Source: an uncultured Bacilli bacterium (GTDB taxonomy: Bacteria > Bacillota_I > Bacilli_A > RF39 > UBA660). Taken from it: DNA of 42,053 bases. Below, piece after piece: positions 8,707 through 17,118 of this stretch (its first letter is position 1; each line of letters opens with the position of its first letter). The stretch covers positions 1-42,053 of the forward strand of contig CALVRZ010000012.1 in assembly GCA_944358875.1 (NCBI GenBank). The letters are read 5' to 3'. The notes beneath the pieces are model-generated. The model searched no databases. It had not been told where the DNA came from and saw only the letters and a list, made by a program, of their open reading frames with translations. The translations under genes and the position numbers were made by a program.

Positions 8707-10881
8707 ATGAATAGAAAAAAGATTAATACAGATAAGATTAAAATTAATAAGTTTTTGTTTGTAATGGTCTTTTTTTTGTTTGCTATTTTTATAGGTAGGC
8801 TTTCTTATTTATGTCTTGTTGATTATAGAGTTGAAGATAGTACTCTTAGTGCTTTTATTAAGGATAGAAATATTAATGAAGAGGTATTAATGCCTATTAG
8901 GGGTTCTATTCTTGATAAAAGTGGTAATGTTTTAGCACAATCAGTATCTAGTTATACGGTTATTGCTTATTTATCAGAAACAAGAAGTGAGGGTTCGGAT
9001 ACACCTTTACATGTTGTCGATAAGGAAATGACCGCGGAAAAGTTAGCACCTTTGATTAATATGAGTGAAAGTGAAATATTAGAACTTCTGAATAAAGATG
9101 CTTATCAAGTGGAACTTGGTCCAGGGGGACGTAATCTTAGTCAAATTCAGATGGAAGAGATTAAAGAACTTAATTTACCAGGAATTGATTTTACAGAGAG
9201 TACGAAGAGATATTATCCTAATGGGGATTTTGCTTCATATATGTTAGGTTATACGGTCAATAAAGATGGGGATGATGGTAACGAGTATATTACAGGAGAA
9301 ATGGGAATTGAAGAGTATTTTAATGATTTATTAACAGGTAAGGCTGGTTATGTTACTTATGAGAAAGATAGGTATGGTTATAAGATTGCTAATGGTAGAG
9401 AGTATCGTGAGGAAGCTGATGATGGGGATGATATTTATTTAACAATCGATAATAATATTGAGTTATTTATTGAAAATGCGGTTAAGAAAGCTAGTAGTGA
9501 TTCGGAAGCTGAATGGACTCTTATGATTGTTGCAGATGCTAAGACAGGGGCTATTTTGGGGTATTCTTCGACACCTAGTTATGATCCTAATTTAAGAAAT
9601 ATGACTAGTTATGTTGATCCTATTGTTGGTAATCCTTATGAACCTGGTAGTACGATGAAAATATTTAGTTATATGTGTGCGATTGACAGTGGTAATTATG
9701 ATGGTAGTACGAAATATACTTCAGGTAGTAAAACATATGAATCAGCGAATGAAGGAGAAGATGTTACCATTAATGACTGGTTAAAAGAAGGATGGGGAGA
9801 TATTACTTACGATCAAGGTTTTGCTCTATCTTCTAATATTGCGGTTGCTAATATTGTCGAAACTGTTATTAATGGGGACGAGCTTAAGGCTTGTTATGAT
9901 AAATATGGTTTTGGCTCTAAGACTGGTTTTACAGTACCTAGAGAACAGACAGGAAGTGTTTCTTTTAAGTATCAGGTAGAGGTGGCAACAGCAGGATATG
10001 GACAAGGTATTACGACAACGCCTATTCAACATATTCAAGCTTTAACGGCGATTGCTAATGATGGAATGATGTTAAAACCTTATATTGTTTCTAAAATTAT
10101 TGATCCTGATACGGGAAAAGAAACATATACAGGAGAAAAAGAAGAAGTAAGAAATATTGCTAGTAGTTCAACGATTAGTAAATTAAAAGATCTTATGCGA
10201 AGTGTTATTCAACCGGATAGTGAGACCACTACGGGGTATCCATATTATATGGAAGGATATGATTTAATTGGTAAGACAGGTACTGCTCAAATATTTGATT
10301 ATAGTAGTAATCAGTATTTAACAGGAGAGTCTGATTATATTTATTCATTCAGTGGACTTTATCCGGGAGAGGATCCTGAAATTATTATATATACGGCAAT
10401 GAAGAAGCCTAAAGATAAAACTAATTATTTAGCAACGGCGGTTAAAGATGTGGTTACTAATATTAGTAATTATCTTAATATTAAAGAAGATACGACAGAT
10501 GAAACAAAATATGAAATGGGTGAGTATCTTAATAAGAATATTAATACAGTAAGAGATGATCTTACTAGTAAGGGACTTCAGGTTATTGTCTTAGGCGATG
10601 GTAATAAGATTACTAATCAGTATCCAGCGAAAAGGACAACTTTGATTAAGGGTGATTTAGTGGTACTTCTTACAAATAATTATGATAAGAAGATGATTGA
10701 TTTAGTGGGAATGTCATATAAAGATGCTAAGAATATTTTAGAACTTATGGATGTTAATTATGAATTAAGTGGTAATGGTTATGTTACTAGTCAAAGTATT
10801 CCTAAAGATATGATCGTTAAAGATAGTGATAAGGTAACTGTTACTTTACAGGAGAAATATAAAGATGATGTTAGTACTTAA
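8707..10881 (+). CDS. Class B penicillin-binding protein (FtsI/SpoVD-like) with two PASTA domains
   Basis: Peptidoglycan transpeptidase of the divisome, about 724 residues. Membrane segment at about 15-35, dimerisation domain after it (RGSILDKSGNVLAQS), then the transpeptidase with STMK (Ser315 nucleophile), SSN in LSSNIAV, and KTGT in LIGKTGTAQ. Two PASTA repeats follow (from MGEYLNKNINTV and MIDLVGMSYKDA), as in PBP2x and SpoVD. ATG 8707 is preferred to GTG 8698 because AGAAGAG lies at usable distance. Fourth gene of the mraZ operon. mraY and murD, expected next, are absent; a LytTR regulator follows. Confidence 0.93.
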   Translation: MNRKKINTDKIKINKFLFVMVFFLFAIFIGRLSYLCLVDYRVEDSTLSAFIKDRNINEEVLMPIRGSILDKSGNVLAQSVSSYTVIAYLSETRSEGSDTPLHVVDKEMTAEKLAPLINMSESEILELLNKDAYQVELGPGGRNLSQIQMEEIKELNLPGIDFTESTKRYYPNGDFASYMLGYTVNKDGDDGNEYITGEMGIEEYFNDLLTGKAGYVTYEKDRYGYKIANGREYREEADDGDDIYLTIDNNIELFIENAVKKASSDSEAEWTLMIVADAKTGAILGYSSTPSYDPNLRNMTSYVDPIVGNPYEPGSTMKIFSYMCAIDSGNYDGSTKYTSGSKTYESANEGEDVTINDWLKEGWGDITYDQGFALSSNIAVANIVETVINGDELKACYDKYGFGSKTGFTVPREQTGSVSFKYQVEVATAGYGQGITTTPIQHIQALTAIANDGMMLKPYIVSKIIDPDTGKETYTGEKEEVRNIASSSTISKLKDLMRSVIQPDSETTTGYPYYMEGYDLIGKTGTAQIFDYSSNQYLTGESDYIYSFSGLYPGEDPEIIIYTAMKKPKDKTNYLATAVKDVVTNISNYLNIKEDTTDETKYEMGEYLNKNINTVRDDLTSKGLQVIVLGDGNKITNQYPAKRTTLIKGDLVVLLTNNYDKKMIDLVGMSYKDAKNILELMDVNYELSGNGYVTSQSIPKDMIVKDSDKVTVTLQEKYKDDVST

Positions 10882-10935
10882 TATTTCTCTTTTTTTATGG
10901 TATAATGGTTATGATAAGGAGAGGTGATTTAAGGA

Positions 10936-11661
10936 GTGGTACGTTTTATTATTTATGAAGATAATGTTACGATGCTAGAACAAGAACAGTTAATTGTTAA
11001 TAAAGTTTGTATGGGGGAAGATTTTGATTATAAAGTAGATAAGTTTGCTACTTATGATCCTAGTATTGAAAAAATTATAAATAGTAATACTGATCAAAAA
11101 ATATATATATTGGATGTGGAGGTTCCTAAAGTATCTGGTTTAGAAATTGCTTCTAAAATACGTGATAGGGATTGGGATAGTATGATTATTTTTGTAACTT
11201 CACATCCAGAGTGTAAAGATGATATTTTCTATTCGAGATTGATGGTTTTGGACTTTATTTCTAAGACAATGAATTTTAGAGAGAGATTAGAAAAATCGAT
11301 AAGAGTAGCACTTGATTCTTTTAATAAGAATAAGTTTTTGGTATTTAAGTTTAATCAGATTACATATCGGTTATTACTTGATTCGATTATTTATATTGAA
11401 AAGATACCAAGAGGGGTTAATTCGTTAATTGTTACAGATAGTGAACAGTACGAAATACCATCAAGTTTGAGTAAAGTAAAAGAGTTATTAGATGATAGAT
11501 TTTTTCAAACCCATAAGTCATGTATTGTCAATGTTGATCATGTTAGGAGTGTCAATAGTTCAATTAATGAGATTAGATTTGATACGGGTGATGTTATTAA
11601 TTGGCTTTCAGAGCGAAATAAAAAAGATTTTGTTGAGTATGTAAGAAATTATAGGCGATAA
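10936..11661 (+). CDS. LytTR-family response regulator (AgrA/ComE-like)
   Basis: 241 residues. An N-terminal receiver domain has acidic residues at the start (IIYEDN), the probable phospho-acceptor Asp in YILDVEVPKVSG and Lys in DFISKT. The C-terminal LytTR domain (about 130-241) contains FQTHKSCIVNVDHVRS, typical of the family. Such regulators respond to peptide-sensing kinases and bind paired direct repeats. No kinase or peptide gene is adjacent, so it is an orphan here. GTG start after AAGGA; TATAAT near 10900 is a possible promoter element. The next two genes may be its targets or partners. Confidence 0.9.
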   Translation: MVRFIIYEDNVTMLEQEQLIVNKVCMGEDFDYKVDKFATYDPSIEKIINSNTDQKIYILDVEVPKVSGLEIASKIRDRDWDSMIIFVTSHPECKDDIFYSRLMVLDFISKTMNFRERLEKSIRVALDSFNKNKFLVFKFNQITYRLLLDSIIYIEKIPRGVNSLIVTDSEQYEIPSSLSKVKELLDDRFFQTHKSCIVNVDHVRSVNSSINEIRFDTGDVINWLSERNKKDFVEYVRNYRR

Positions 11662-11713
11662 TTTAAATTTGTGTTATAATAGATTAGAAGAGTAGGAAAA
11701 GGTGGTTAAAAAA

Positions 11714-12322
11714 GTGAAAAAAATGATTTTGAGTATCATACTTGTTATATTAATTGCCATGGTTGTTATTCTTAGTGTTTTGAAATTCAGTGGAATAGGT
11801 GAAAGAATGCTTAGTGATAATCAAGCTAATAATACAGGTATTGATACTGATGATACGTCTTATGAAAATCTAGAGAATTTATTTGATAATCTCGATGAGT
11901 CATATTTTTATGCTATATATAATAGTGCTAGGAGTTCTGCTGTTTGGTATGATGAAGCAGTTGAGGCTGATAAATTGGTACAAAATCCTAATGAGCAAAA
12001 ATTAAGTGGTATTACAATTAGTAATAATTGGGTTTGTATAGGGGGATTATTTAATAATCAAAGTCCAACGGAAAATCCAGAGTATGGTGGTAAGACTTTA
12101 GGAGAAATGATTGGTTTAAATTCAGATGATGTTAATTTGAGTACAACAAATGTTTATAATGGGGTTGAAAGTTCAATTGCTTCTGATACTTGTTCTTCAA
12201 TTAGAATAACAGACAATGGTACGGAAGTATTACTAGTGGCTATAAAAGGTGGAATATACAATCCTGAAAATGCAAGTGTTGTGTATGCCTTAAGTAGTTC
12301 AGAAAATGGAATTATGAGATAA
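11714..12322 (+). CDS. Membrane-anchored extracytoplasmic protein of unknown function
   Basis: About 202 residues: basic start, one hydrophobic segment (residues 4-23), the short motif LKFSGIGERM and an acidic Asn-rich extracellular part with conserved-looking NNWVCIGGLFNNQSP and two Cys. I do not recognise a domain. The membrane segment and the following KFSG motif resemble the start of the next gene, so the two may be related or work together. GTG at 11714 is chosen because AAGGTGG lies 8 bases before it. Confidence 0.6.
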   Translation: MKKMILSIILVILIAMVVILSVLKFSGIGERMLSDNQANNTGIDTDDTSYENLENLFDNLDESYFYAIYNSARSSAVWYDEAVEADKLVQNPNEQKLSGITISNNWVCIGGLFNNQSPTENPEYGGKTLGEMIGLNSDDVNLSTTNVYNGVESSIASDTCSSIRITDNGTEVLLVAIKGGIYNPENASVVYALSSSENGIMR

Positions 12323-12339
12323 AGGAAAAGAGGTAGATT

Positions 12340-13167
12340 ATGGATAAAGATAAAAGACAGACAATAATTGCCGTTATTTTGTTAGTTATATTAATTGGCG
12401 CGGTAATTGTAATTACTTATATTGTTAAATTTAGTGGACTAGCTAATGAAGTTGGTAATGATAATAATGAGGTTATTAATAATAGTAATCCGGCAGATCA
12501 ATATGTAACGGTTACACCTTATCAGTATACGGATGCAGAAGGAGTATTTACAACCTTTAATGTAAGCACGATATCTTTTAAGAATTTAGATGAAAGTTTA
12601 ACTAGTGAATTTTTACAGAAACAACAAGAATTTATTGATAGAGTTGATATTCTGCATCAACAAGTACTTGATTTAGGGGTAACGGATTATGGTACTAATT
12701 CAATTATGAGCGTTATTAATTATACCGTAAGTGATAGTATTCTTAGTGTTGTTTATCAGTTTAAGGTTAATATTCCTTTACTTAGTATTAATACGACAGA
12801 AGCGATATCTTTAAATATTGATTTAGCTAATCAAAGAATAATGACAAATGATCTTATGCTTAGTTATTTAGAGAAGGATATTAATAATGTGGCAAATAGA
12901 GTATTTGAAGAAACAATTATGACATTAAACTTTGAAGATAATAATTATGTTGATATTGATACGGAAACAAAAGTGGATGCTACTAACGTAGAAAGCTTTA
13001 GAGAAGTTTATGTTACAAAGATAGCGGATTATCTTCAAAATAATGGTATTGGTTATATTGTTAATGATCAATATAATATAATGTATCATAATAGTGATAT
13101 TTTAGCTTTATTATTCAATGTTGATATAGTTGCTGATGCGGAATATACAATTCAATCAGTACAATAA
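12340..13167 (+). CDS. Membrane-anchored extracytoplasmic protein, possibly DUF4163/RsiV-like
   Basis: 275 residues with one membrane segment (about 8-29), a VKFSGL motif, and an extracellular part rich in alternating hydrophobic strands. Near 100-150 it has SVINYTVSDSILSVVYQFKV, and at the end an acidic beta-rich segment. The layout recalls anti-sigma or DUF3298/DUF4163 proteins, but I could not confirm this. Follows the previous gene by 17 bases with AAGAGGT, so they share a transcript. Confidence 0.6.
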   Translation: MDKDKRQTIIAVILLVILIGAVIVITYIVKFSGLANEVGNDNNEVINNSNPADQYVTVTPYQYTDAEGVFTTFNVSTISFKNLDESLTSEFLQKQQEFIDRVDILHQQVLDLGVTDYGTNSIMSVINYTVSDSILSVVYQFKVNIPLLSINTTEAISLNIDLANQRIMTNDLMLSYLEKDINNVANRVFEETIMTLNFEDNNYVDIDTETKVDATNVESFREVYVTKIADYLQNNGIGYIVNDQYNIMYHNSDILALLFNVDIVADAEYTIQSVQ

Positions 13168-13237
13168 ATGAAGAAATTTTAAATTTAGTATTGTCAAAAC
13201 CAAGGAAATATGATATTATTATATTGCTTGGTTTTAT

Positions 13238-13314
13238 GGCGAGATAGCTCAGTTGGCTAGAGCGTTCGGTTCATACCCGAAAGGTCGTGGGTTCGACCCC
13301 CTCTCTCGCTACCA
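13238..13314 (+). tRNA. tRNA-Met (CAT), elongator
   Basis: 77-nt cloverleaf with encoded CCA. Acceptor GGCGAGA pairs with TCTCGCT, anticodon stem TTCGG/CCGAA, anticodon CAT at 13272-13274, T arm GTGGGTTCGACCCCC. It lacks the C1-A72 pair and GGG/CCC anticodon-stem pairs of initiator tRNA and resembles the elongator tRNA-Met of Bacillus. A terminator follows. Confidence 0.93.
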
Positions 13315-13370
13315 ATTTTGTTTATTTAACTAGATAGAAATATCTAGTTTTATTTTGCAATAAATGTTAT
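13314..13370 (+). repeat. Direct repeat, left copy (tRNA-Met flank)
   Basis: 57 bp starting at the tRNA 3' end match 15811-15867 at about 50 of 57 positions, including the terminator stem and TTGCAATA(A/G)ATGTTAT. Weaker similarity extends back into the tRNA T arm (GTGGGTT, TCTC-C-CTA). Together the two copies bracket 13371-15810. Confidence 0.7.
13328..13355 (+). terminator. Terminator after tRNA-Met
   Basis: AACTAGATA (13328-13336), loop GAAA, TATCTAGTT (13341-13349), then a T-rich tail. A near copy recurs at 15825-15846 at the far side of the insertion-like segment. Confidence 0.75.
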
Positions 13371-13473
13371 TTATTTAAATAATAACTCAAATAAAACAAG
13401 TTTTTTTCTTAAAACACTACAAAACTAGTCACTTTATGGTGGCTTTTTAACCTTTTATAATAATTATATCTTG

Positions 13474-15033
13474 TTAATTAGATTTTAAGTATTCTGGAAT
13501 TTCTTTGTTTTGATATAATATAAAATAGTTCAACATTTCTCTACCGCTCTCGGTAATATAATATTTTAAGGCACTCCCCACTTTTTTTATAATTCCATAT
13601 TTTCTTAATTTATCTATTAATCTAGTTGTTTTATTTCTTATTTTTTGGCTATTAAAATCTTCTTCATCTTTAAAATATCTACTTCTTAATATTTTATTAT
13701 CAAATCCATTAATGATTAGACTTGCATCAGCTAAAATATTAAATAATTTAATATCATCCTTGTTAAACAAATTAAAGCCAGTATATATTCTATTATTTAC
13801 TTCTTTTCTATTAGATACTGCTTCCAATTTTTTTATTGCTTTTTCTTTCTCGGCCGGTATAGGTAAAGCATTAATATATCTCATATTAATTGCTTTACAT
13901 ACTTCGGCATATCTATATAGATTAGCTATAGACTTTCCCATTGGCAACCATTTTTTCTCTGTTACTAATTCTTTGTGATTTATAATTTTTTCAACATCTT
14001 TTAATATTTTAAATTCACGTGGATCATTGATAGTTGTTTCAATACGAATAGAGAAACCTTTGTCATACATTTTAATTTGATTAGATTTCATTTTATGTTT
14101 TAATCTAAATCCTTGATTTCTTTTTCTCAAATCACTTGTAATTTCTCCTTCGAATTGAAATCCTGTTTCTTTTAACTTCCTTCCAAAGAAAGACATTACA
14201 TCATTGCATTTAAAAGTATAAAATGCTTTTTCAACTAAATCTTTAAAGTATTCATCAATTGATTGTCTACTATCATGAATTATATCAGTTGAATATTCAC
14301 ATTCAGCAAGGCACCAATAATAACCATGGGAAAAAGTTTCTTCGATTACTGGAAGAAAGTTATTGATTTCTTTTATCATTGCATCAAATTTATCAGATAT
14401 TTTTAAATTAACAATCTTATCAGCTAATTCTTGTGCTTTTTCTATATCTTCAATATATGAAAATGAATTGTTATACATTTCAAACTTGATACTTTCTTTT
14501 AATAATTGTTGTTTTAGCCATTCATGACCATTAATATATACTTGAATCATAAACGGAAACCATGATTGAATTTTAATATGCATCCATCCAAAATCTTTAT
14601 CTAAATAATATAGATAATAATATTTACATTTTCTAGGTCCCCATTTTAATTCTATTTTTTTTGTTTTTCCATTTTTTATAATATTCATAGTTGAACATAC
14701 TTCTATATCAGATAAAATGCAAACTAATCCTTCTTGTATAGGATTCTCTTCAAGTAATTGTCTGGCAATAGTTCCTTTATCTTCATCATTGCCATAAATA
14801 AATTTATATGGTCTATTGTTATTAGAGGCAATACTTTCTATATTAGCATAGAATGATTTAGTTACTTCTTCAGCATATTTACCAAAATCCTTTAAAAGAA
14901 TATTATTATGTGATAGAAAATATCCCATTTGTTTAGTATTTGATAGTTGAAGAGAATAACCTTTAATTATAATTCTATCAAAAGTTGATAAAACCCCCTT
15001 GATTTTTTGTTGTTTCCAATCTATAATATTCAT
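13474..15033 (-). CDS. Uncharacterised multi-copy family protein with C-terminal winged-helix, possible mobile-element protein
   Basis: About 519 residues. The start MNIIDWKQQKIKGVLSTFDR and segments such as WFPFMIQVYINGHEWL, YYWCLAECEYSTDI, IKMYDKG and YTGFNLFNKDDIKLF match, from memory, a family found in many unrelated bacteria, often in several copies per genome and left as hypothetical or MarR-like. The C-terminal 80 residues look like a winged helix (RLIDKLRKYGIIKKVG). No reverse transcriptase, DDE, HUH or tyrosine-recombinase signature is obvious. ATG 15033 follows AGGTG. It lies opposite to its neighbours, between two copies of a tRNA flank, which suits an inserted element. Confidence 0.75.
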   Translation of the reverse strand: MNIIDWKQQKIKGVLSTFDRIIIKGYSLQLSNTKQMGYFLSHNNILLKDFGKYAEEVTKSFYANIESIASNNNRPYKFIYGNDEDKGTIARQLLEENPIQEGLVCILSDIEVCSTMNIIKNGKTKKIELKWGPRKCKYYYLYYLDKDFGWMHIKIQSWFPFMIQVYINGHEWLKQQLLKESIKFEMYNNSFSYIEDIEKAQELADKIVNLKISDKFDAMIKEINNFLPVIEETFSHGYYWCLAECEYSTDIIHDSRQSIDEYFKDLVEKAFYTFKCNDVMSFFGRKLKETGFQFEGEITSDLRKRNQGFRLKHKMKSNQIKMYDKGFSIRIETTINDPREFKILKDVEKIINHKELVTEKKWLPMGKSIANLYRYAEVCKAINMRYINALPIPAEKEKAIKKLEAVSNRKEVNNRIYTGFNLFNKDDIKLFNILADASLIINGFDNKILRSRYFKDEEDFNSQKIRNKTTRLIDKLRKYGIIKKVGSALKYYITESGREMLNYFILYQNKEIPEYLKSN

Positions 15034-15045
15034 TACAAAACACAC

Positions 15046-15125
15046 CTGACTTTCTTCTGATAGCTCGGGAGCAAAGATAATATCTGAGGCTCCGATTAAT
15101 CTTTTTTTTGATAGTTATTATAACT
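15046..15125 (-). other. Structured leader upstream of the uncharacterised family gene
   Basis: On the minus strand TCGGAGC pairs with GCTCCCGA (one bulged C) around TCAGATATTATCTTT, and the stretch is GC-richer than its surroundings. It ends at the ribosome site of the gene. It could be a regulatory RNA or an element end. Confidence 0.4.
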
Positions 15126-15158
15126 AATTAGCCAGTTGAAAGCAATGTGTTTTGTAAT

Positions 15159-15189
15159 AAAAAATTCAGAAAATATTTCTGAATTTTTT
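15159..15189. terminator. Bidirectional hairpin
   Basis: AAAAAATTCAGAAA (15159-15172) pairs perfectly with TTTCTGAATTTTTT (15176-15189). A further small hairpin GCGGAC/GTCCGC lies at 15200-15214. Both are in the gap between the minus-strand gene and 15272. Confidence 0.65.
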
Positions 15190-15271
15190 ATTTTAGGTTG
15201 CGGACAAAGTCCGCGGTATGTTATAATTAAATAAACAGAATGATATATAATAATTCATGGAGTTGATTTTT

Positions 15272-15679
15272 TTGAAAAAATATGTTCAAGCAATAGGAAT
15301 ATGGTTTTTAATGATTCCGTTAGCAATTATAAATGGTGGATTAAGAGAAAATGTACTAATTAAATTGGGAAATATAGCATTACCATTAAGTGGAATTATT
15401 TTAAGTATATGTATATTTGTGGTAGCATACTTGCTAATACCTAAAATTAAAAATTGTAAAAAAACGGATTATATTATTTTTGGAATTATTTGGTTTATTT
15501 TAATAAATTTATTTGATTTATTTATGTATATTAGTGAAGGGGGAGGAATTAAAGAATTATTAAATTCATATAACTTTTTAAATGGTAATTTATGGATTTT
15601 AGTTGTAATAACTACACTTGCGTCTCCAATAGTAGTATTAAAAATAAAAGAGAAAAAAGGAAAAATAAAAAATGTATAA
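15272..15679 (+). CDS. Small integral membrane protein of unknown function
   Basis: About 135 residues with four predicted membrane segments (near 5-20, 30-52, 62-86, 105-122), a conserved-looking NGGLRE between the first two, and a basic tail KIKEKKGKIKNV. TTG at 15272 is favoured because GGAG lies about 9 bases upstream; ATG 15257 has no ribosome site. It lies in the segment between the tRNA-flank repeats, so it may be cargo of the insertion. Confidence 0.6.
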   Translation: MKKYVQAIGIWFLMIPLAIINGGLRENVLIKLGNIALPLSGIILSICIFVVAYLLIPKIKNCKKTDYIIFGIIWFILINLFDLFMYISEGGGIKELLNSYNFLNGNLWILVVITTLASPIVVLKIKEKKGKIKNV

Positions 15680-15810
15680 AACTATTGTTATACAATATTT
15701 GTCTAGATTAGATAAGTAACTTAAAATGTAGAAGAAAAAGTAAATGGAATGCTATATGTATGTTACTAGTTTATCTGAAATGCTGTGGGTTTAAATATAT
15801 CTCACACTAT

Positions 15811-15867
15811 TAATTTGTCTATTTAACTGGATAGAAATATCTAGTTTTTTCTTGCAATAGATGTTAT
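15811..15867 (+). repeat. Direct repeat, right copy with degenerate tRNA-Met 3' remnant
   Basis: Matches 13314-13370 at about 88%. Immediately upstream, 15773-15810 keeps scattered identity to the tRNA-Met 3' half (CTGAAATGCTGTGGGTT against CCGAAAGGTCGTGGGTT). An intact tRNA at one side and a decayed 3' copy at the other is the pattern left by integration at, or duplication of, a tRNA gene. Confidence 0.55.
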
Positions 15868-15900
15868 AATTAGAATTGATTTGATAAGAGGAGGGTAAGT

Positions 15901-16374
15901 ATGTCATTATTAAAAGTAAAAGAATATTTAAAAAAGTATAATTCAGAAGAAAGAATTATGGAATTTCCAGTAACATCGGCGACAGTTAAGGATGCAGCTT
16001 TAGCATTAAAGTGTAGTGAGGAAGAAATTGTTAAAACGTTATCTTTTATGGTTGATGATAAACCAATTTTGATTGCAGTTGCGGGTGATTATAAAATAGA
16101 TAATAGTAAATTTAAAGCTGAATTTCATACGAAAGCTAAAATGATTCCATCTGATTTAGTTGAGGATTTGATTGGTCATGCAGTGGGTGGAGTATGTCCT
16201 TTGGGTGTGAAAGAAGATGTTGATATTTATTTAGATATTTCTTTAAAAAAACTTAAAACAGTCTATCCGGCTGCTGGAACATCTAACAGTGCAGTTAAGC
16301 TTACTTTGGAGGAATTAGAAAAAGTATCTAATTATAAAAAATGGGTCGATGTTTGTAAGAAAATAGGTGAATAG
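15901..16374 (+). CDS. YbaK/EbsC-type aminoacyl-tRNA deacylase
   Basis: 157 residues with the YbaK fold: SATVKDAALALKC near the start, KFKAEFHTKAKMI in the middle, and the substrate-pocket segment HAVGGVCPLGV followed by YPAAGTSNSAVKLT. Members hydrolyse mischarged Cys- or Ala-tRNA(Pro) in trans, complementing prolyl-tRNA synthetase editing. ATG follows GAGGAGGGTAAGT. Two bases separate its stop from the next start, so it is probably cotranscribed with the response regulator. Confidence 0.9.
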   Translation: MSLLKVKEYLKKYNSEERIMEFPVTSATVKDAALALKCSEEEIVKTLSFMVDDKPILIAVAGDYKIDNSKFKAEFHTKAKMIPSDLVEDLIGHAVGGVCPLGVKEDVDIYLDISLKKLKTVYPAAGTSNSAVKLTLEELEKVSNYKKWVDVCKKIGE

Positions 16375-16375
16375 T

Positions 16376-17044
16376 TTGAAGACAATATTAGTTATTGAGG
16401 ATGATAAAGATATAAATGAAATGTTACAAGAACTTTTAAAAAAGAATGGTTATGAAGTAAGAACTGCCTATTCTGGAACGGAAGGATTATTAGTTCACGA
16501 TGATAAAGTGGATTTAATAATTCTTGATTTGATGTTACCAGGAAAAAAGGGAGAAGAAATTATTACAGAATTAAAAGAAATAAAAAATGTGCCAATAATC
16601 ATTACTAGTGCCATTAGTGATATAGATAAGAAACTAGATTTATTTACTTTAGGAGCAAGTGACTATGTTACAAAGCCATTTAATAACGATGAATTATTAG
16701 CAAGAATAAAGGTTCATTTGCAAAAGGTAATTGGTAATTCGTTTGAAGTGATAAAAATTGCTGAAATAGAATTAAATCCTAAAACTTATGAGGTTACTTG
16801 TCAAGGAGTAGATATTAATTTATCCAAGACAGAATTTGAAATATTGAAATTATTAATGCAAAATAGTAACCAAGTAGTGACCAAGAGTATGATTTTTGAT
16901 ACCGTTTGGAATACAATGGATTCCGCAGATGAAAATACTTTAAATGTTCATATTAGCAAAATCAGAAATAAGTTAAAAAAAGTTAATGCAAATAAAGAAT
17001 ATATTGAGACAATTTGGAGTATTGGATATAAATTTAAAAATTAA
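16376..17044 (+). CDS. OmpR/PhoB-family response regulator
   Basis: 222 residues. Receiver domain with acidic pair in VIEDDKD, phospho-acceptor Asp in LIILDLMLPGKKG, Thr/Ser in IIITSAIS and Lys in DYVTKPF. The C-terminal winged helix (about 130-222) has LSKTEFEILKLL and VHISKIRNKLKK. Start TTG 16376 is favoured by AGGTGA six bases upstream; the GTG at 16367 overlaps that site. The partner kinase is probably 18888, with the transporter genes lying between them. Direct repeats after its stop may be its binding site. Confidence 0.9.
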   Translation: MKTILVIEDDKDINEMLQELLKKNGYEVRTAYSGTEGLLVHDDKVDLIILDLMLPGKKGEEIITELKEIKNVPIIITSAISDIDKKLDLFTLGASDYVTKPFNNDELLARIKVHLQKVIGNSFEVIKIAEIELNPKTYEVTCQGVDINLSKTEFEILKLLMQNSNQVVTKSMIFDTVWNTMDSADENTLNVHISKIRNKLKKVNANKEYIETIWSIGYKFKN

Positions 17045-17095
17045 GGAAAATTTAAGGATTGTGTTAAGAGTTTTTTAACACTTTTTTTGTATAAT
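17041..17095 (+). promoter_or_regulatory. Periodic TTAA repeats and -10 box upstream of the ABC transporter
   Basis: TTAAGG (17041), TTAAGG (17052), TTAAGA (17064) and TTAACA (17075) recur every 11-12 bp, ending before TATAAT at 17090-17095, which lacks a good -35. Such spacing suits an activator of the OmpR family binding in tandem. The last two also form GTGTTAA/TTAACAC followed by seven T, so a terminator for the upstream genes is an alternative or additional reading. Confidence 0.5.
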
Positions 17096-17118
17096 TTTTA
17101 AAGAAAGGGATGAAATAT

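Noticed and set aside
13474..15033. Group II intron or IS-type transposase gene
   Set aside because: No reverse transcriptase, DDE or HUH motif is seen; kept only as a possible mobile-element protein by context.
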